A DNA stretch of 33,550 nucleotides from a candidate division Kazan bacterium RIFCSPLOWO2_01_FULL_48_13 (GCA_001771275.1 METE01000002.1:88300-121849); one strand, 5' to 3'. Shown: positions 1 to 7,225, counted from the first letter of the stretch. Program-made: numbers and translations. Notes: a model not told the origin generated them from the sequence alone.

Positions 1-268
1 TCTCGATGTTGCCGGTGGTTAACTTAGGGTTGCGATATTTGTCTCCGCGCTCTACAACCTGGCCAGTCACCGCCACCACATATTCTGGCCCTAATTCTTT
101 AGTGAGATGGGCCTTAGTATCATCAAAGACTGTCTGAATAACTCCAGACACATCTCGCAGGTCCATAAACACGATCCCGCCCATGTTGCGGATGCTGTGC
201 ACCCATCCTTTTAGCAAGATGTTTTTACCGACCTGTTTTACCGCGCGTAGGGCCAAACTCCTCTTCAT
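1..268 (-). CDS. aspS: Aspartyl-tRNA synthetase, N-terminal part (runs off the left edge)
   Basis: Charges tRNA-Asp (possibly also tRNA-Asn) with aspartate in the cytoplasm. Only the first 89 codons are in the window, reading leftward from an ATG at 268 that follows a strong ribosome binding site (GGAGGT, about 281-287 on the complement). The visible part is the OB-fold anticodon-binding domain: 'GWVHSIRNMGGIVFMDLRD' followed by 'GVIQTVF', the usual AspRS opening in which the domain recognises the anticodon. The class II catalytic core would lie beyond the edge. LysRS and AsnRS share the fold, but the GG-I-F-DLRD-G-IQ-VF pattern fits AspRS best. Whether it is a discriminating or non-discriminating enzyme cannot be seen here. 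Confidence 0.93.
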   Translation of the reverse strand, partial: MKRSLALRAVKQVGKNILLKGWVHSIRNMGGIVFMDLRDVSGVIQTVFDDTKAHLTKELGPEYVVAVTGQVVERGDKYRNPKLTTGNIE

Positions 269-307
269 TTTTGGGATTTTACCTCCATATCATACCATAA
301 ACTATCA

Positions 308-330
308 GTTACTTTTCCGAGAAAAGTAAC
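308..330. repeat. Perfect 10-bp inverted repeat, 3-nt loop
   Basis: GTTACTTTTC at 308-317 pairs exactly with GAAAAGTAAC at 321-330 around CGA. It lies between aspS and the small membrane protein gene. There is no T-run on either side strong enough to call it a terminator, although it sits downstream of the gene at 506-793. Confidence 0.6.
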
Positions 331-399
331 CAAAATCTTCCGCCAGTCGCCCTCGCTCCTCATCAGATAAAATATAGCTTTCCGCCTCTCGCTGAACTC

Positions 400-431
400 C
401 CCATCCCCAGTTTCTGGAACTGGGGGATGGG
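400..431. repeat. Palindromic hairpin also found inside the riboswitch at 10011-10041
   Basis: CCCATCCCCAGTT pairs with AACTGGGGGATGGG (one bulged G) around a TCTGG-type loop. A near-identical hairpin in the opposite orientation occupies the variable stem of the riboswitch at 10011-10041. This points to a dispersed palindromic unit rather than a local structure. Confidence 0.7.
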
Positions 432-505
432 TCAGACAACAGCTTCGGCAGCGCTAATTTTATCGATTCGGGACACTCGGGCTCCAATGGCGGAAATTAG
501 GCAAA

Positions 506-793
506 TTATTTGCCGATCATCAATTTGGCCAGTGAGTTAAACACATTCTGCAAAATAGGAACGATCCCTGGGAATAGTACGATCACCAGCACAAACCACA
601 GCCAGTTCTTTTTGATCAGATTCCAGAGAAAGGCGGCCAACGCCAAAATGATGATGATCGAGATTACCCATTGATACTTTTCGGGGAAGATCCCCACAAA
701 CTGGTTATAAATATTAAAGATCCTCTCAAAAAAACCGGTAGTGGCTTCTTCGGTGACTTTGTTGACGATGGTGTTGGCAATAGTGTTATTCAT
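506..793 (-). CDS. Small two-helix membrane protein, function unknown
   Basis: 95 aa. I do not recognise a family. There is a polar N-terminal third, then a hydrophobic stretch at about residues 42-60 ('WVISIIIILALAAFLW') and a second at about 64-80 ('NWLWFVLVIVLFPGIVPIL'). This suggests a hairpin in the cytoplasmic membrane. The ATG at 793 has no Shine-Dalgarno site. TATTAT lies 7 nt upstream, matching the leaderless pattern seen at several genes here. It is transcribed toward aspS but sits more than 230 nt from it, with repeats between, so a shared operon is unlikely. Confidence 0.7.
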   Translation of the reverse strand: MNNTIANTIVNKVTEEATTGFFERIFNIYNQFVGIFPEKYQWVISIIIILALAAFLWNLIKKNWLWFVLVIVLFPGIVPILQNVFNSLAKLMIGK

Positions 794-827
794 ATCACTA
801 ATAATATTTTATCACAATATTCTTTTT

Positions 828-861
828 GCCACCCCATCCGTCGGCTGACGGACGGGGTGGC
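828..861. repeat. Inverted repeat with the GTCCGTC palindrome core
   Basis: Two 15-nt arms (GCCACCCCATCCGTC and GACGGACGGGGTGGC, one mismatch) flank GGCT. The core, CCGTC-GGCT-GACGG, recurs at 6777-6794, 6904-6921 and 14747-14764. The stretch from 794 to 1042 holds this repeat and otherwise no gene I would support. Confidence 0.75.
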
Positions 862-1042
862 ACCCCAAAAGACACCCCAATCACCGATTGCTACCCAAAC
901 AGCAAAAACTGCCTTACTTAGCGCTATTGGCTGAACTCGGTCATCTGTCCATACAGCTGACCTCAAACAACAGCCGCGCCGTAGTGGCAGTTTTGCTATT
1001 GGCTAACGCAATTGGTTCAATGGGTCGTCACAAAACAAAAAT

Positions 1043-1083
1043 AACGTCCCTCCTCTCCTCCCCTTGGCAAGGGGAGGAGAGGG
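1043..1083 (-). terminator. Strong hairpin after PGI/PMI gene, probable terminator made from a dispersed repeat
   Basis: CCTCTCCTCCCCTTG at 1052-1066 is exactly complementary to 1068-1082, giving a 15-bp arm with a TTGGCAA-type loop. On the minus strand it is followed by ACGTTATTTTTG. It begins just 3' of the stop of the gene at 1089-2090. Relatives of the same palindrome occur at 26229-26249 and 25250-25280. Confidence 0.6.
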
Positions 1084-1088
1084 TGGGG

Positions 1089-2090
1089 TTATTTTGCCAT
1101 AGCTGCCTTAAACTGTTCCACCATATCAACTGGGGTGGGATCGATGCCGAGCTCCAAGGCCAGAAAATAAGATACCCAATCCATTAGCATTAAACTGCTC
1201 AGGACCTTTTCCAGATAATTATTTCCGATCATATTAATGATTTGGCTATTTATCCCCCGCCCTCGTAAGACGGTGGATAGCACCTCCATTCGGTGATTAA
1301 TGCTTGGGTGATCGCTGGCATCTTTTAACATTAGGGCAAAATAACGGCCTCCCTGCGGATTGGTAAAACCGAGCATCTCGTTATGGTTCATCTCTGGGAT
1401 AATATTCCAGAAGCAGGGCACCTTGCTGTTTTCGTTGATCTTGATCTTAGCGATCCGGGCCACTGGCCAGTAGTTGTCCGAGGCATAAATAAGCGGAGTG
1501 AGGCCAACTAACTGGTGAGCAATCTGCTGGCCGGTTTCTGCCAACCGTATCTGCCGCAACGCCGTGGCAGCGGTAATTAGCGCGGTGGCAGCTGATTCCG
1601 GCAAAATATTGGCATTGATTAATAGTTGGGTGAGCACGGCGATAACATAACCAGATGACATTCGCGGTTGAAAGTTCTCAGACTCTTTGGTTAGCCACAC
1701 CAACGGCAGTGAATTAGCTATGGCCAGTTCGGATAGTTTCCCCCCGGTAGTGATGACGGCTACTTGAGCGCCCTGTTTAAGCGCTGCGGCGGCGGCCGAA
1801 ATAGTTTCTTCGGTATTGCCAGAAAAAGATATGGCTATTACTAGTGTTTGGGGCGAAACCGGTTTAGGCAGATCGTAGCTACGATGGATCGAGAATGGCA
1901 CCCTGATATCCTGCTGAAAAAAGGCATAGACCAGATCGGGCGATAAGGCGCTGCCGCCGATTCCGGCGATTATGATTTCGTTTATATCTGGCGACAGATG
2001 AATATTTTTAGCTAAAGCCAGCCCTTTGGCAAACTGCTCCGGGTAGCCTACTATCATCGAATACATATCGGACGGATCTTTTGGGTTCAT
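1089..2090 (-). CDS. Bifunctional phosphoglucose/phosphomannose isomerase
   Basis: Interconverts glucose-6-P with fructose-6-P and mannose-6-P with fructose-6-P, linking glycolysis to sugar-nucleotide supply for the envelope glycosyltransferases in this window. 333 aa, the usual length of the archaeal/CPR PGI-PMI family. It has a SIS domain with 'AGIGGSALSPDLV' (about 42-54) and the sugar-phosphate loop 'AISFSGNTEETISA' (about 85-98), then the family-specific C-terminal domain with 'ENSKVPCFWNIIPEMNHNEMLGF' style residues (Glu and His of the PEMNHNE motif are the expected catalytic ones). The ATG at 2090 has no clear Shine-Dalgarno site. It differs from the classical Pgi family. Confidence 0.9.
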   Translation of the reverse strand: MNPKDPSDMYSMIVGYPEQFAKGLALAKNIHLSPDINEIIIAGIGGSALSPDLVYAFFQQDIRVPFSIHRSYDLPKPVSPQTLVIAISFSGNTEETISAAAAALKQGAQVAVITTGGKLSELAIANSLPLVWLTKESENFQPRMSSGYVIAVLTQLLINANILPESAATALITAATALRQIRLAETGQQIAHQLVGLTPLIYASDNYWPVARIAKIKINENSKVPCFWNIIPEMNHNEMLGFTNPQGGRYFALMLKDASDHPSINHRMEVLSTVLRGRGINSQIINMIGNNYLEKVLSSLMLMDWVSYFLALELGIDPTPVDMVEQFKAAMAK

Positions 2091-2133
2091 CGTCTTGATT
2101 TATTTAGAGACAACTAAACTTCTCTTACTGACC

Positions 2134-2167
2134 CCCAATATACAGAGCGACCGCTCTATATATTGGG
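2134..2167. repeat. Long hairpin between nfo and PGI/PMI genes
   Basis: CCCAATATACAGAGCG (2134-2149) pairs with CGCTCTATATATTGGG (2152-2167), 15 of 16 positions. It lies just downstream of the nfo stop on the minus strand. It may act as an RNA 3'-end structure, but no T-run follows, so I do not call it an intrinsic terminator. Confidence 0.6.
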
Positions 2168-2181
2168 AAGGGCGGTGAGGG

Positions 2182-3039
2182 TTATTGGGCCAGGGTTTTA
2201 ACATATTTTAGTTCTTTTATTCGGGCTGGGATGGCGCCCTTGGAGTCACCGCCGTAAGGCGTTTCCATAATAAATGGGAGTTGCCGCAGCTTAGGATGGT
2301 GGAGCAGGGCTTTAAAGCCAGCGGCACCGATATGGCCCCTCCCGATCAGCTCGTGGCGATCTTTTTTGGATCCCAGTTCAAATATTGCATCATTAATATG
2401 GATGAATTTAAGATGCTTGAGGCCGATCAGCTTATCAAATTTGCTAACTAACGCATCGATATCTTTTTTAGTACGCAGGTCGATGCCAGAAACAAATAAA
2501 TGACAAGTATCCAAGCAAAAGCCGAACCGTTTTTTATTCTTTATCCCCTGCCAGATTTGCGCCAACTCCTCGATCGTATCTCCGATCCGGTGGCCCGCGC
2601 CGGCATCGTTTTCGATGATTAAAGAGATGGGATACTTCTCATCACTTAATTCGGCTAATCGGTTGAGGGTTTCGGTGGTTAGCCTAACCCCTTCGGCATT
2701 ACTATTTTGATTACTACCACAGTGAAAATTATAGCCGTCCGCTTTAATTGCGTGAGCGGTGCGAATCTCCTCCTTCATCTTTTTTAGGCTCATGCGCCGA
2801 AGCGTATCTTTATGGCTAGCTGGATTAGGTAGATAAGCGGAGTGGACAAGGACTTTTTCCACCTTTGATTTGGCCAAAGCATCCTGATATTTTTTTATCT
2901 CGGATGGATCAACCACTGATGTTTGCCAAACTTGTGGGCTGCCCACAAAGATCTGGATGGCGTTACAGCCGATAGTTTCGGCTTCAGCGATAGCCCTATG
3001 CAACCCCCCAGCCGCCGAGACATGATAACCAATCAGCAT
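2182..3039 (-). CDS. nfo: Endonuclease IV (AP endonuclease)
   Basis: Cuts the backbone 5' of abasic sites in base-excision repair; a Zn-dependent TIM-barrel enzyme. 285 aa, the full family length. Opens with 'GYHVSAAGGL' and then shows the family signatures: 'FVGSPQVW', 'HSAYLPNPAS', 'ENDAGAGHRIG', 'FCLDTCHLFVSGID', 'HINDAIFELGSKKDRHELIG' and 'METP'. These supply the metal-binding His, Glu and Asp residues. The ATG at 3039 is 8 nt after the stop of the upstream secreted-protein gene. It has no Shine-Dalgarno site, and GATAAT lies 6 nt upstream, so an internal leaderless promoter is possible as well as read-through. Confidence 0.96.
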   Translation of the reverse strand: MLIGYHVSAAGGLHRAIAEAETIGCNAIQIFVGSPQVWQTSVVDPSEIKKYQDALAKSKVEKVLVHSAYLPNPASHKDTLRRMSLKKMKEEIRTAHAIKADGYNFHCGSNQNSNAEGVRLTTETLNRLAELSDEKYPISLIIENDAGAGHRIGDTIEELAQIWQGIKNKKRFGFCLDTCHLFVSGIDLRTKKDIDALVSKFDKLIGLKHLKFIHINDAIFELGSKKDRHELIGRGHIGAAGFKALLHHPKLRQLPFIMETPYGGDSKGAIPARIKELKYVKTLAQ

Positions 3040-3046
3040 ATGTGTA

Positions 3047-4099
3047 TTATCTCAGGGAGTTGCGGATTATATCTACCACCGACCAGTTGTTACCGCTATC
3101 GTTGCCGATAGTTACCACAAAATTATGCTCATTAACGACAAAGTCTCGCCTAATGGTACCGGTGTCACTCAGCGACCTAATAAACAGGTGCTTGTAGGGG
3201 TGGTTTTTAGCCGTGTACAGCGTGCTGGATATTTCTGGAGTTCCCCAAATCCCTGGATTAAGATCGGCGATAAAGTTTTGAATTGCTTGGTCTATAGTAG
3301 TGCCGGCATTGCGAACCAAATGAACACCCAACGGATAGTCGCCTTCCATTGGGACGGATGGGCTACTGAGATAAATTGCAGAGCTGAACACGCTACTATT
3401 CTCTTCGCTGAGAGAAAAATCGCGAGCAATTTCCCAGTTGTTAGGATAATCGAATACTAAATCTGAGCCCTGAGGGTTATAAGTCTTTATCTGCGAGGGG
3501 TTGTTTCCGATTACAAATCGGAACAATATGGATCTATATTTATGATTAACTCCTTTTGGCGTTACCCGATAGCCCCACTCGTCATGCTCTCTAACTAATG
3601 ATAGGACCAGATCGTATGTGCCATTTGGTGTATTATCAGCGACCCTCACCGTCCAACTTAGATCCATGATCCCGCCTTTATTGACGGGAGCGCCATCATA
3701 GTAGGCCAAGCGGTTGCCATTAATTACAAAACTGGACGCATCCAAAAAAGATGGTTTATTATCCATCGGATCCCAGGTCCCGATACCAATAGCATGAGCA
3801 TTGGGATAGCTGGGGCCCTCTTTTATCAGCGCGCTTTTGCCATACCAAACTTCAGCCCGCGGGTTGCGCGATCGATTTCTTACTTTAACCGACATCTGGA
3901 TAGTTGCTCCTGGCGGAGTATTAATAATTGAATAAGGATAGCCGTCGGGGGTAAGCTGCTCGATCCCGCTTTGGCCCATCAATTCCCAGGCTAAAGAACG
4001 CGGCAGTTGCTCGAAGGCGATAACTGATGGTACGCCCGACCAGATTTGGCTGGTTAGTAGAGCCACGATCAGCCATAGAATTATTCGCGCTTTGTTCAT
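3047..4099 (-). CDS. Secreted protein of unknown function
   Basis: 350 aa from the ATG at 4099, chosen because GGAGGAG lies at 4101-4108 on the complement; a longer in-frame ATG at 4132 lacks such a site. The N-terminus is a signal peptide or anchor ('ARIILWLIVALLTSQIW', about 4-20). Residues of about 40-195 look like a beta-rich Ig-type domain ('PPGATIQMSVKVRNRSRNPRAEVWYG', 'WTVRVADNTPNGTYDLVLSLV'). The last third contains 'FDYPNNWEIARDFS', a pattern common in PsbP-like or stress-type lipoprotein domains. I cannot name a function. It is followed closely by nfo (7-nt gap), probably through compact packing rather than shared biology. Confidence 0.75.
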   Translation of the reverse strand: MNKARIILWLIVALLTSQIWSGVPSVIAFEQLPRSLAWELMGQSGIEQLTPDGYPYSIINTPPGATIQMSVKVRNRSRNPRAEVWYGKSALIKEGPSYPNAHAIGIGTWDPMDNKPSFLDASSFVINGNRLAYYDGAPVNKGGIMDLSWTVRVADNTPNGTYDLVLSLVREHDEWGYRVTPKGVNHKYRSILFRFVIGNNPSQIKTYNPQGSDLVFDYPNNWEIARDFSLSEENSSVFSSAIYLSSPSVPMEGDYPLGVHLVRNAGTTIDQAIQNFIADLNPGIWGTPEISSTLYTAKNHPYKHLFIRSLSDTGTIRRDFVVNEHNFVVTIGNDSGNNWSVVDIIRNSLR

Positions 4100-4200
4100 A
4101 TCTCCTCCAGATATTAATTGTCGGCTACACATTGATTATATCTTTAAATTTGGTCGAGCGGAGATTGGATAGTTGTACTACCATCTAATACAGCATGGGG

Positions 4201-4650
4201 TTAATGAATCGTGGTCTCATTGGATGCGTTTGCTTCTTGAATGGCTGCTTCCCTAAACTCCCGCCAGGCTGGCATATCCCAGGCCTTCGCGTCACTGAGT
4301 GTTGGGTGGTGAGGCAGCGTTCCGTGACATTCTATTTTGGATGAGTCCCGGGTGTCTTTGGCTGGTGCCACAAAGTGAACCGGATCATCTTCCGGTGTGA
4401 TCTCTGGTGGATCAATTAGGCGACCATCACCGTTGCCACATATCCAATAAAAAGGGATTTTTCGAGCGGGCTGGTCGTTATTGCCTTCCACCTCGGTCCA
4501 TTCCAAAATAACGCCACCCCTTTTTGAGAAATTCTCTTCTCGGTATTTAATATCGTCTTGCTCGGCCTGTTCTAACCGCTCGGCCCGCCGCCGCAGGGTT
4601 TCCCGCCAATTCTTAGGCACTGCCTCTCCGTGCTTAGGTATGAACAACAT
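4201..4650 (-). CDS. Hypothetical soluble protein
   Basis: 149 aa; not recognised. Charged and hydrophilic with no membrane segment. The first 45 residues are helix-prone and rich in Arg and Glu ('NWRETLRRRAERLEQAEQDD'). The middle has a beta-like stretch ('VILEWTEVEGNNDQPARKIPFYWICGNGDG'), and the tail is again charged. Cys and His residues are too scattered for a clear zinc site. GAGGAG lies about 13 nt upstream of the ATG, a little far. Base composition looks slightly more GC-rich than neighbouring genes. It stands alone between the secreted protein and tRNA-Glu. Confidence 0.6.
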   Translation of the reverse strand: MLFIPKHGEAVPKNWRETLRRRAERLEQAEQDDIKYREENFSKRGGVILEWTEVEGNNDQPARKIPFYWICGNGDGRLIDPPEITPEDDPVHFVAPAKDTRDSSKIECHGTLPHHPTLSDAKAWDMPAWREFREAAIQEANASNETTIH

Positions 4651-4729
4651 ACGGCGGAGCTCCTCTTGGTTATGTCTTTAGTTTATCAGAAAAGTCGGCT
4701 ATGCTCTTAAATGTATCGAATGCCCCCTG

Positions 4730-4735
4730 TATAAT
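4730..4735 (+). promoter_or_regulatory. -10 box of tRNA-Glu
   Basis: TATAAT, preceded directly by TG, 8 nt before the tRNA 5' end. No convincing -35 hexamer is visible 16-18 nt upstream. Confidence 0.6.
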
Positions 4736-4743
4736 AAGTGCGA

Positions 4744-4818
4744 GGCGCCATCGTCTAGTGGTTAGGACGCCAGGTTCTCATCCTGGTAACCGGAGTTCGA
4801 CTCTCCGTGGCGCTACCA
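4744..4818 (+). tRNA. tRNA-Glu (anticodon CTC)
   Basis: Full cloverleaf. The acceptor GGCGCCA pairs with TGGCGCT (first pair G-U), followed by discriminator A and an encoded CCA. The D-arm is GTC...GGAC. The anticodon stem CCAGG/CCTGG holds the loop TTCTCAT, giving anticodon CTC at positions 34-36, which reads GAG. The T-arm CGGAG-TTCGACT-CTCCG is perfect. C34 reads only GAG, so a TTC isoacceptor should exist elsewhere. Confidence 0.97.
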
Positions 4819-4855
4819 GCCTACGCCAAGGCTACGGCCGGCTTCGCCATAAATT

Positions 4856-4875
4856 CCGCTCCTGGAGCGGTTTTG
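4856..4875 (+). terminator. Terminator after tRNA-Glu
   Basis: CCGCTC (4856-4861) pairs with GAGCGG (4865-4870) around CTG, followed by TTTT. The T-run overlaps the -35 of the next promoter. Confidence 0.6.
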
Positions 4876-4900
4876 ACTATATCTCCATATTTGATAGGAT
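4873..4900 (+). promoter_or_regulatory. Probable pyrF-pyrE promoter
   Basis: TTGACT (4873-4878), 16-nt spacer, TAGGAT (4895-4900). This predicts a leader of roughly 90 nt before pyrF. Confidence 0.5.
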
Positions 4901-5000
4901 AAGGGGTCGAGAGGTGGCTGATGGGGGTTGGTCTCCTCAACAACACCTTGAAAACGAGTAAGCTTACTGAATTCTAAATACCCTGAAGGAGGGATTTGCC

Positions 5001-5807
5001 ATGGCAAGAGATGGTAGCCTATCACTGGCAGAAAGGATTATAATCCCGCTGGATTTTTCAAGACCAGAGGAGGCTTTTGGCGTTGTGGAGATGCTAGTGT
5101 CATCGGGATGCTGGTTCAAGCTGGGGCTCGAGGCTATTACAGCCTCACTGAACCCAGATGTTCCGATCGTGGCTAACTGCATCAAGCTGATTAAACGGGA
5201 AGGTGGCCGAATCTTCTTTGACGGAAAATTCTGCGATATACCCAATACGGTCGGAGCCGCCGCCGCCAACGCAGCGGCGCTGGGGGGAGTTGATGCATTT
5301 AATATGCACGCCTGGTCTGGTCGCAAGGCTATGCTGAAAGCAGTGGCTAATCGAGGCCAGGCCGAGGTGTGGGTGGTGACGCTGCTTACATCCTTGGGCT
5401 ACGAAGACTTGGCTGATCTGGGATTCTTTGGAATGCCATCGAACATGATGACTGGATATGCAAAAGAGGGGAAAATACAGTATCTTGTTAGACGGATGGC
5501 GGTGGTGGCAAAGGAGTGCGGCTGTCAGGGAATTATCTGTAGCCCACGAGAATTGCCGGCACTCCAAGACATCTCGCTGACTAAGATAACCCCGGGTGTT
5601 CGTCCAGAGTGGGCTTCTCAGGATGACCAGAAACGGATCATGACTCCGCGCGAGGCAATCGCGAAAGGAGCTGACTTTTTGGTTATCGGACGACCGATTA
5701 CTTCTCCGCCCCCCACAATGGGTGGCCCAAAAGAAGCATTCAATCGCGTGCTCGACGAGATTTTGCTTGGCTTGGAAGAGCGCCCTCTCGGCAAGGTAGG
5801 TGCGTGA
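5001..5807 (+). CDS. pyrF: Orotidine 5'-phosphate decarboxylase
   Basis: Decarboxylates OMP to UMP, the last step of de novo pyrimidine synthesis. 268 aa. Catalytic elements are present: 'PLDF' (Asp18), 'FKLG' (Lys40), and the D-x-K-x-x-D-I-P-N-T signature as Asp74, Lys76 and Asp79. The phosphate-binding end is 'TPGVRPEW...AIAKGADFLVIGRPIT'. The ATG at 5001 follows GAAGGAGGG at good spacing. The stop overlaps the next ATG by one base, so pyrF and pyrE are translationally coupled. This order fits a UMP-making pair. Codon use looks somewhat GC-richer than that of the sigma-factor genes. Confidence 0.96.
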   Translation: MARDGSLSLAERIIIPLDFSRPEEAFGVVEMLVSSGCWFKLGLEAITASLNPDVPIVANCIKLIKREGGRIFFDGKFCDIPNTVGAAAANAAALGGVDAFNMHAWSGRKAMLKAVANRGQAEVWVVTLLTSLGYEDLADLGFFGMPSNMMTGYAKEGKIQYLVRRMAVVAKECGCQGIICSPRELPALQDISLTKITPGVRPEWASQDDQKRIMTPREAIAKGADFLVIGRPITSPPPTMGGPKEAFNRVLDEILLGLEERPLGKVGA

Positions 5808-6592
5808 TGAACTCTAACCTTAATCTGGTAAGCCAAGAGCTACTGTTGAAGTTCCTGGCGGAGCACAACGCCTACTATGAGTGTCCCAAAGACGAGACTG
5901 GAAAACGGCTGGGGCCACTGGTCGGTTACGCCGGCAAGTATTTAAAGCCCGGTGGGTCGACATATGTCAGCGAGCAGGCAAACTATGTTGGCGAAGTCTA
6001 CTACAACATCGCCGCCCTCGAGCGTAAACCCCAGAAGCTGCGGAAGCTGACTGGCTTGCTATCGGACATCGTTCGCTCCGAGAGGGTACATGGTCGGCTG
6101 CGCCACACGGCGCAATCGGACATTGTTCTTTTGGCAGCACCGATGGGTGGACTAAGCTGCGCCCTGCAACTGTCAGAGAACCTTGATTTGGACTACACCT
6201 TCGCTGAGAAGAAGGTGACTAAAGCAGCGACCGAAGATGGTCAGCGCGAGGAATCGGTACTGGTTATGGGTCGTCACGAAATCTGCCCGGGCCAGGAAGT
6301 CTTCTTGGTTGAGGATGTATGCAACAATTTCTCAACCACCAAGGCGATTAAGCACCTGGTAGAATCGTTCGGGGCCAAGTTGGTCAGAATCATCTGCTTA
6401 GTTAACCGCTCACCGGCGGATAGCTGGGAAGGTATTCCAGTCATTTCGCTTGGCCACATTCCTACGGCTCAATACCAGCAAGGGGATCCATTCGTCGTCG
6501 ACGATGTCGCTGCCGGCAATGTGGTGTGGAAACCGAAGCTCAAGTGGCCTGAGCTGATGGAGACCATGCGACGAGCGGCCAACACTGCATGA
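5807..6592 (+). CDS. pyrE: Orotate phosphoribosyltransferase-like protein
   Basis: Expected to join orotate to PRPP to make OMP, the substrate of PyrF. About 261 aa from the ATG at 5807, which overlaps the pyrF stop (a GTG at 5804 is the alternative); AAGGTAGG lies just upstream. A type I PRTase fold is indicated by 'VFLVEDVCNNFSTTKAIKHL' at about 167-186, the PRPP-binding strand and loop. The usual T-T-G-x-S loop reads C-N-N-F-S-T, so the canonical TG is missing. 'DIVLLAAPMGGLSCALQLS' supplies the upstream substrate segment. It is longer than typical PyrE (about 210 aa) through N-terminal and C-terminal additions. Its position next to pyrF supports the call; the altered loop leaves some doubt about substrate. 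Confidence 0.85.
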   Translation: MNSNLNLVSQELLLKFLAEHNAYYECPKDETGKRLGPLVGYAGKYLKPGGSTYVSEQANYVGEVYYNIAALERKPQKLRKLTGLLSDIVRSERVHGRLRHTAQSDIVLLAAPMGGLSCALQLSENLDLDYTFAEKKVTKAATEDGQREESVLVMGRHEICPGQEVFLVEDVCNNFSTTKAIKHLVESFGAKLVRIICLVNRSPADSWEGIPVISLGHIPTAQYQQGDPFVVDDVAAGNVVWKPKLKWPELMETMRRAANTA

Positions 6593-6620
6593 GCTGCAGC
6601 TTTCCAATCACACCATCATT

Positions 6621-6653
6621 CCGGGTGCGCTTGACCAGCGCCCCGGGTTTTTT
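6621..6653 (+). terminator. Intrinsic terminator of pyrF-pyrE
   Basis: CCGGG-t-GCGC (6621-6630) pairs with GCGCCCCGG (6638-6646) with one bulged T, followed by GTTTTTT. Confidence 0.85.
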
Positions 6654-6697
6654 ATTGTCAAAATTGCTTACACAAATTTGTCATTCCCGCTTTACCC

Positions 6698-6807
6698 GTC
6701 ATCCTGGCTTGCCGCGCCCCGTAGTGAGCTCTGCTCTACTACTGGGGTCCAGGATCTTATATTAGATTCTGGATGCGTCCGTCGGCTGACGGACTTACCA
6801 GAATGAC
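6698..6807. repeat. GTCAT-ended dispersed element (contains the 31-nt CCCCGTAG palindrome and a GTCCGTC palindrome)
   Basis: Begins GTCATCCTGG and ends CCAGAATGAC, which are inverted ends. Inside are a 31-nt palindrome at 6717-6747 (CCCCGTAGTGAG...CTACTGGGG), also found at 19474-19504 with two differences, and the GTCCGTC-GGCT-GACGGAC core at 6777-6794. The element at 14734-14809 carries the same ends and core in reverse order. MITE-like in form. Confidence 0.7.
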
Positions 6808-6849
6808 GAAAGCAGAGAACTTGGAGTGACAAGGGGATAATCTTTTATT

Positions 6850-6934
6850 GTCATTGCGAGGGTGTTAGCCCGCGGCAATCTACTCCACAGAGATTGCTTC
6901 ATCGTCCGTCAGCTGACGGACTTCTCGCAATGAC
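6850..6934. repeat. Dispersed element with GTCATTGCGAG inverted ends
   Basis: GTCATTGCGAG (6850-6860) is the exact inverse of CTCGCAATGAC (6924-6934). Internal sequence includes GCAATCT...AGATTGC and another GTCCGTC palindrome (6904-6921). Partial relatives occur near 25290-25320 and 26265-26293. Together with 6698-6807 it fills the 400-nt gap after pyrE. Confidence 0.7.
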
Positions 6935-6999
6935 GAGTACAGTGAGTGAGTACTCAAAATCCCGGCAAGCCGGGACATTGAGTTGGAGTGCAAAGTTAA

Positions 7000-7197
7000 T
7001 TACTTCTTCTTCAGGATGGGCAAACCGGTACGGGCACTCTCGATGACCTTGTAGCCCTCGGGTACTGCATCGCAGGCGCCGACGCTGGCAACCTTGGCAA
7101 AGTAATAAATCATCTGCTTGCGTCCCCCCTTAAGGCTTACATTCTTGCTGTGCAAGAAGTAAGTGTTACCCTTGCTGTTCCTATGACTGTAGGCCAT
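7000..7197 (-). CDS. Small conserved protein of unknown function
   Basis: 65 aa, basic, with no signal or membrane segment. The pattern 'HRNSKGNTYFLHSKNVSLKGGRKQMIYYFAK' followed by 'AVPEGYKVIE...TGLPILKKK' resembles a small family I have seen as an uncharacterised protein in several bacterial groups; I cannot assign a role. The start is secure: GGGAGGAGG lies a few bases before the ATG, one of the strongest ribosome binding sites in the window. TATAAT stands about 23 nt upstream, so it probably has its own promoter and short leader. Confidence 0.8.
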   Translation of the reverse strand: MAYSHRNSKGNTYFLHSKNVSLKGGRKQMIYYFAKVASVGACDAVPEGYKVIESARTGLPILKKK

Positions 7198-7219
7198 GTG
7201 CCTCCTCCCGAAGTTATTA

Positions 7220-7225
7220 ATTATA
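7220..7225 (-). promoter_or_regulatory. -10 box for the small conserved gene
   Basis: TATAAT on the minus strand, about 23 nt before the ATG at 7197, with the ribosome binding site between. The -35 is not clear. Upstream, 7268-7296 can form an imperfect GGTG...CACC hairpin. Confidence 0.5.

Noticed and set aside
305-487. A 60-codon reading frame on the minus strand between aspS and the small membrane protein
   Set aside because: It spans the hairpins at 308-330 and 400-431, has no start site and reads like translated repeat sequence.
888-1187. A 99-codon frame on the plus strand
   Set aside because: Overlaps the 3' end of the PGI/PMI gene and a palindrome; codon pattern and lack of family features mark it as a shadow.
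4701-4961. An 86-codon plus-strand frame across tRNA-Glu
   Set aside because: It runs through the tRNA and its terminator.
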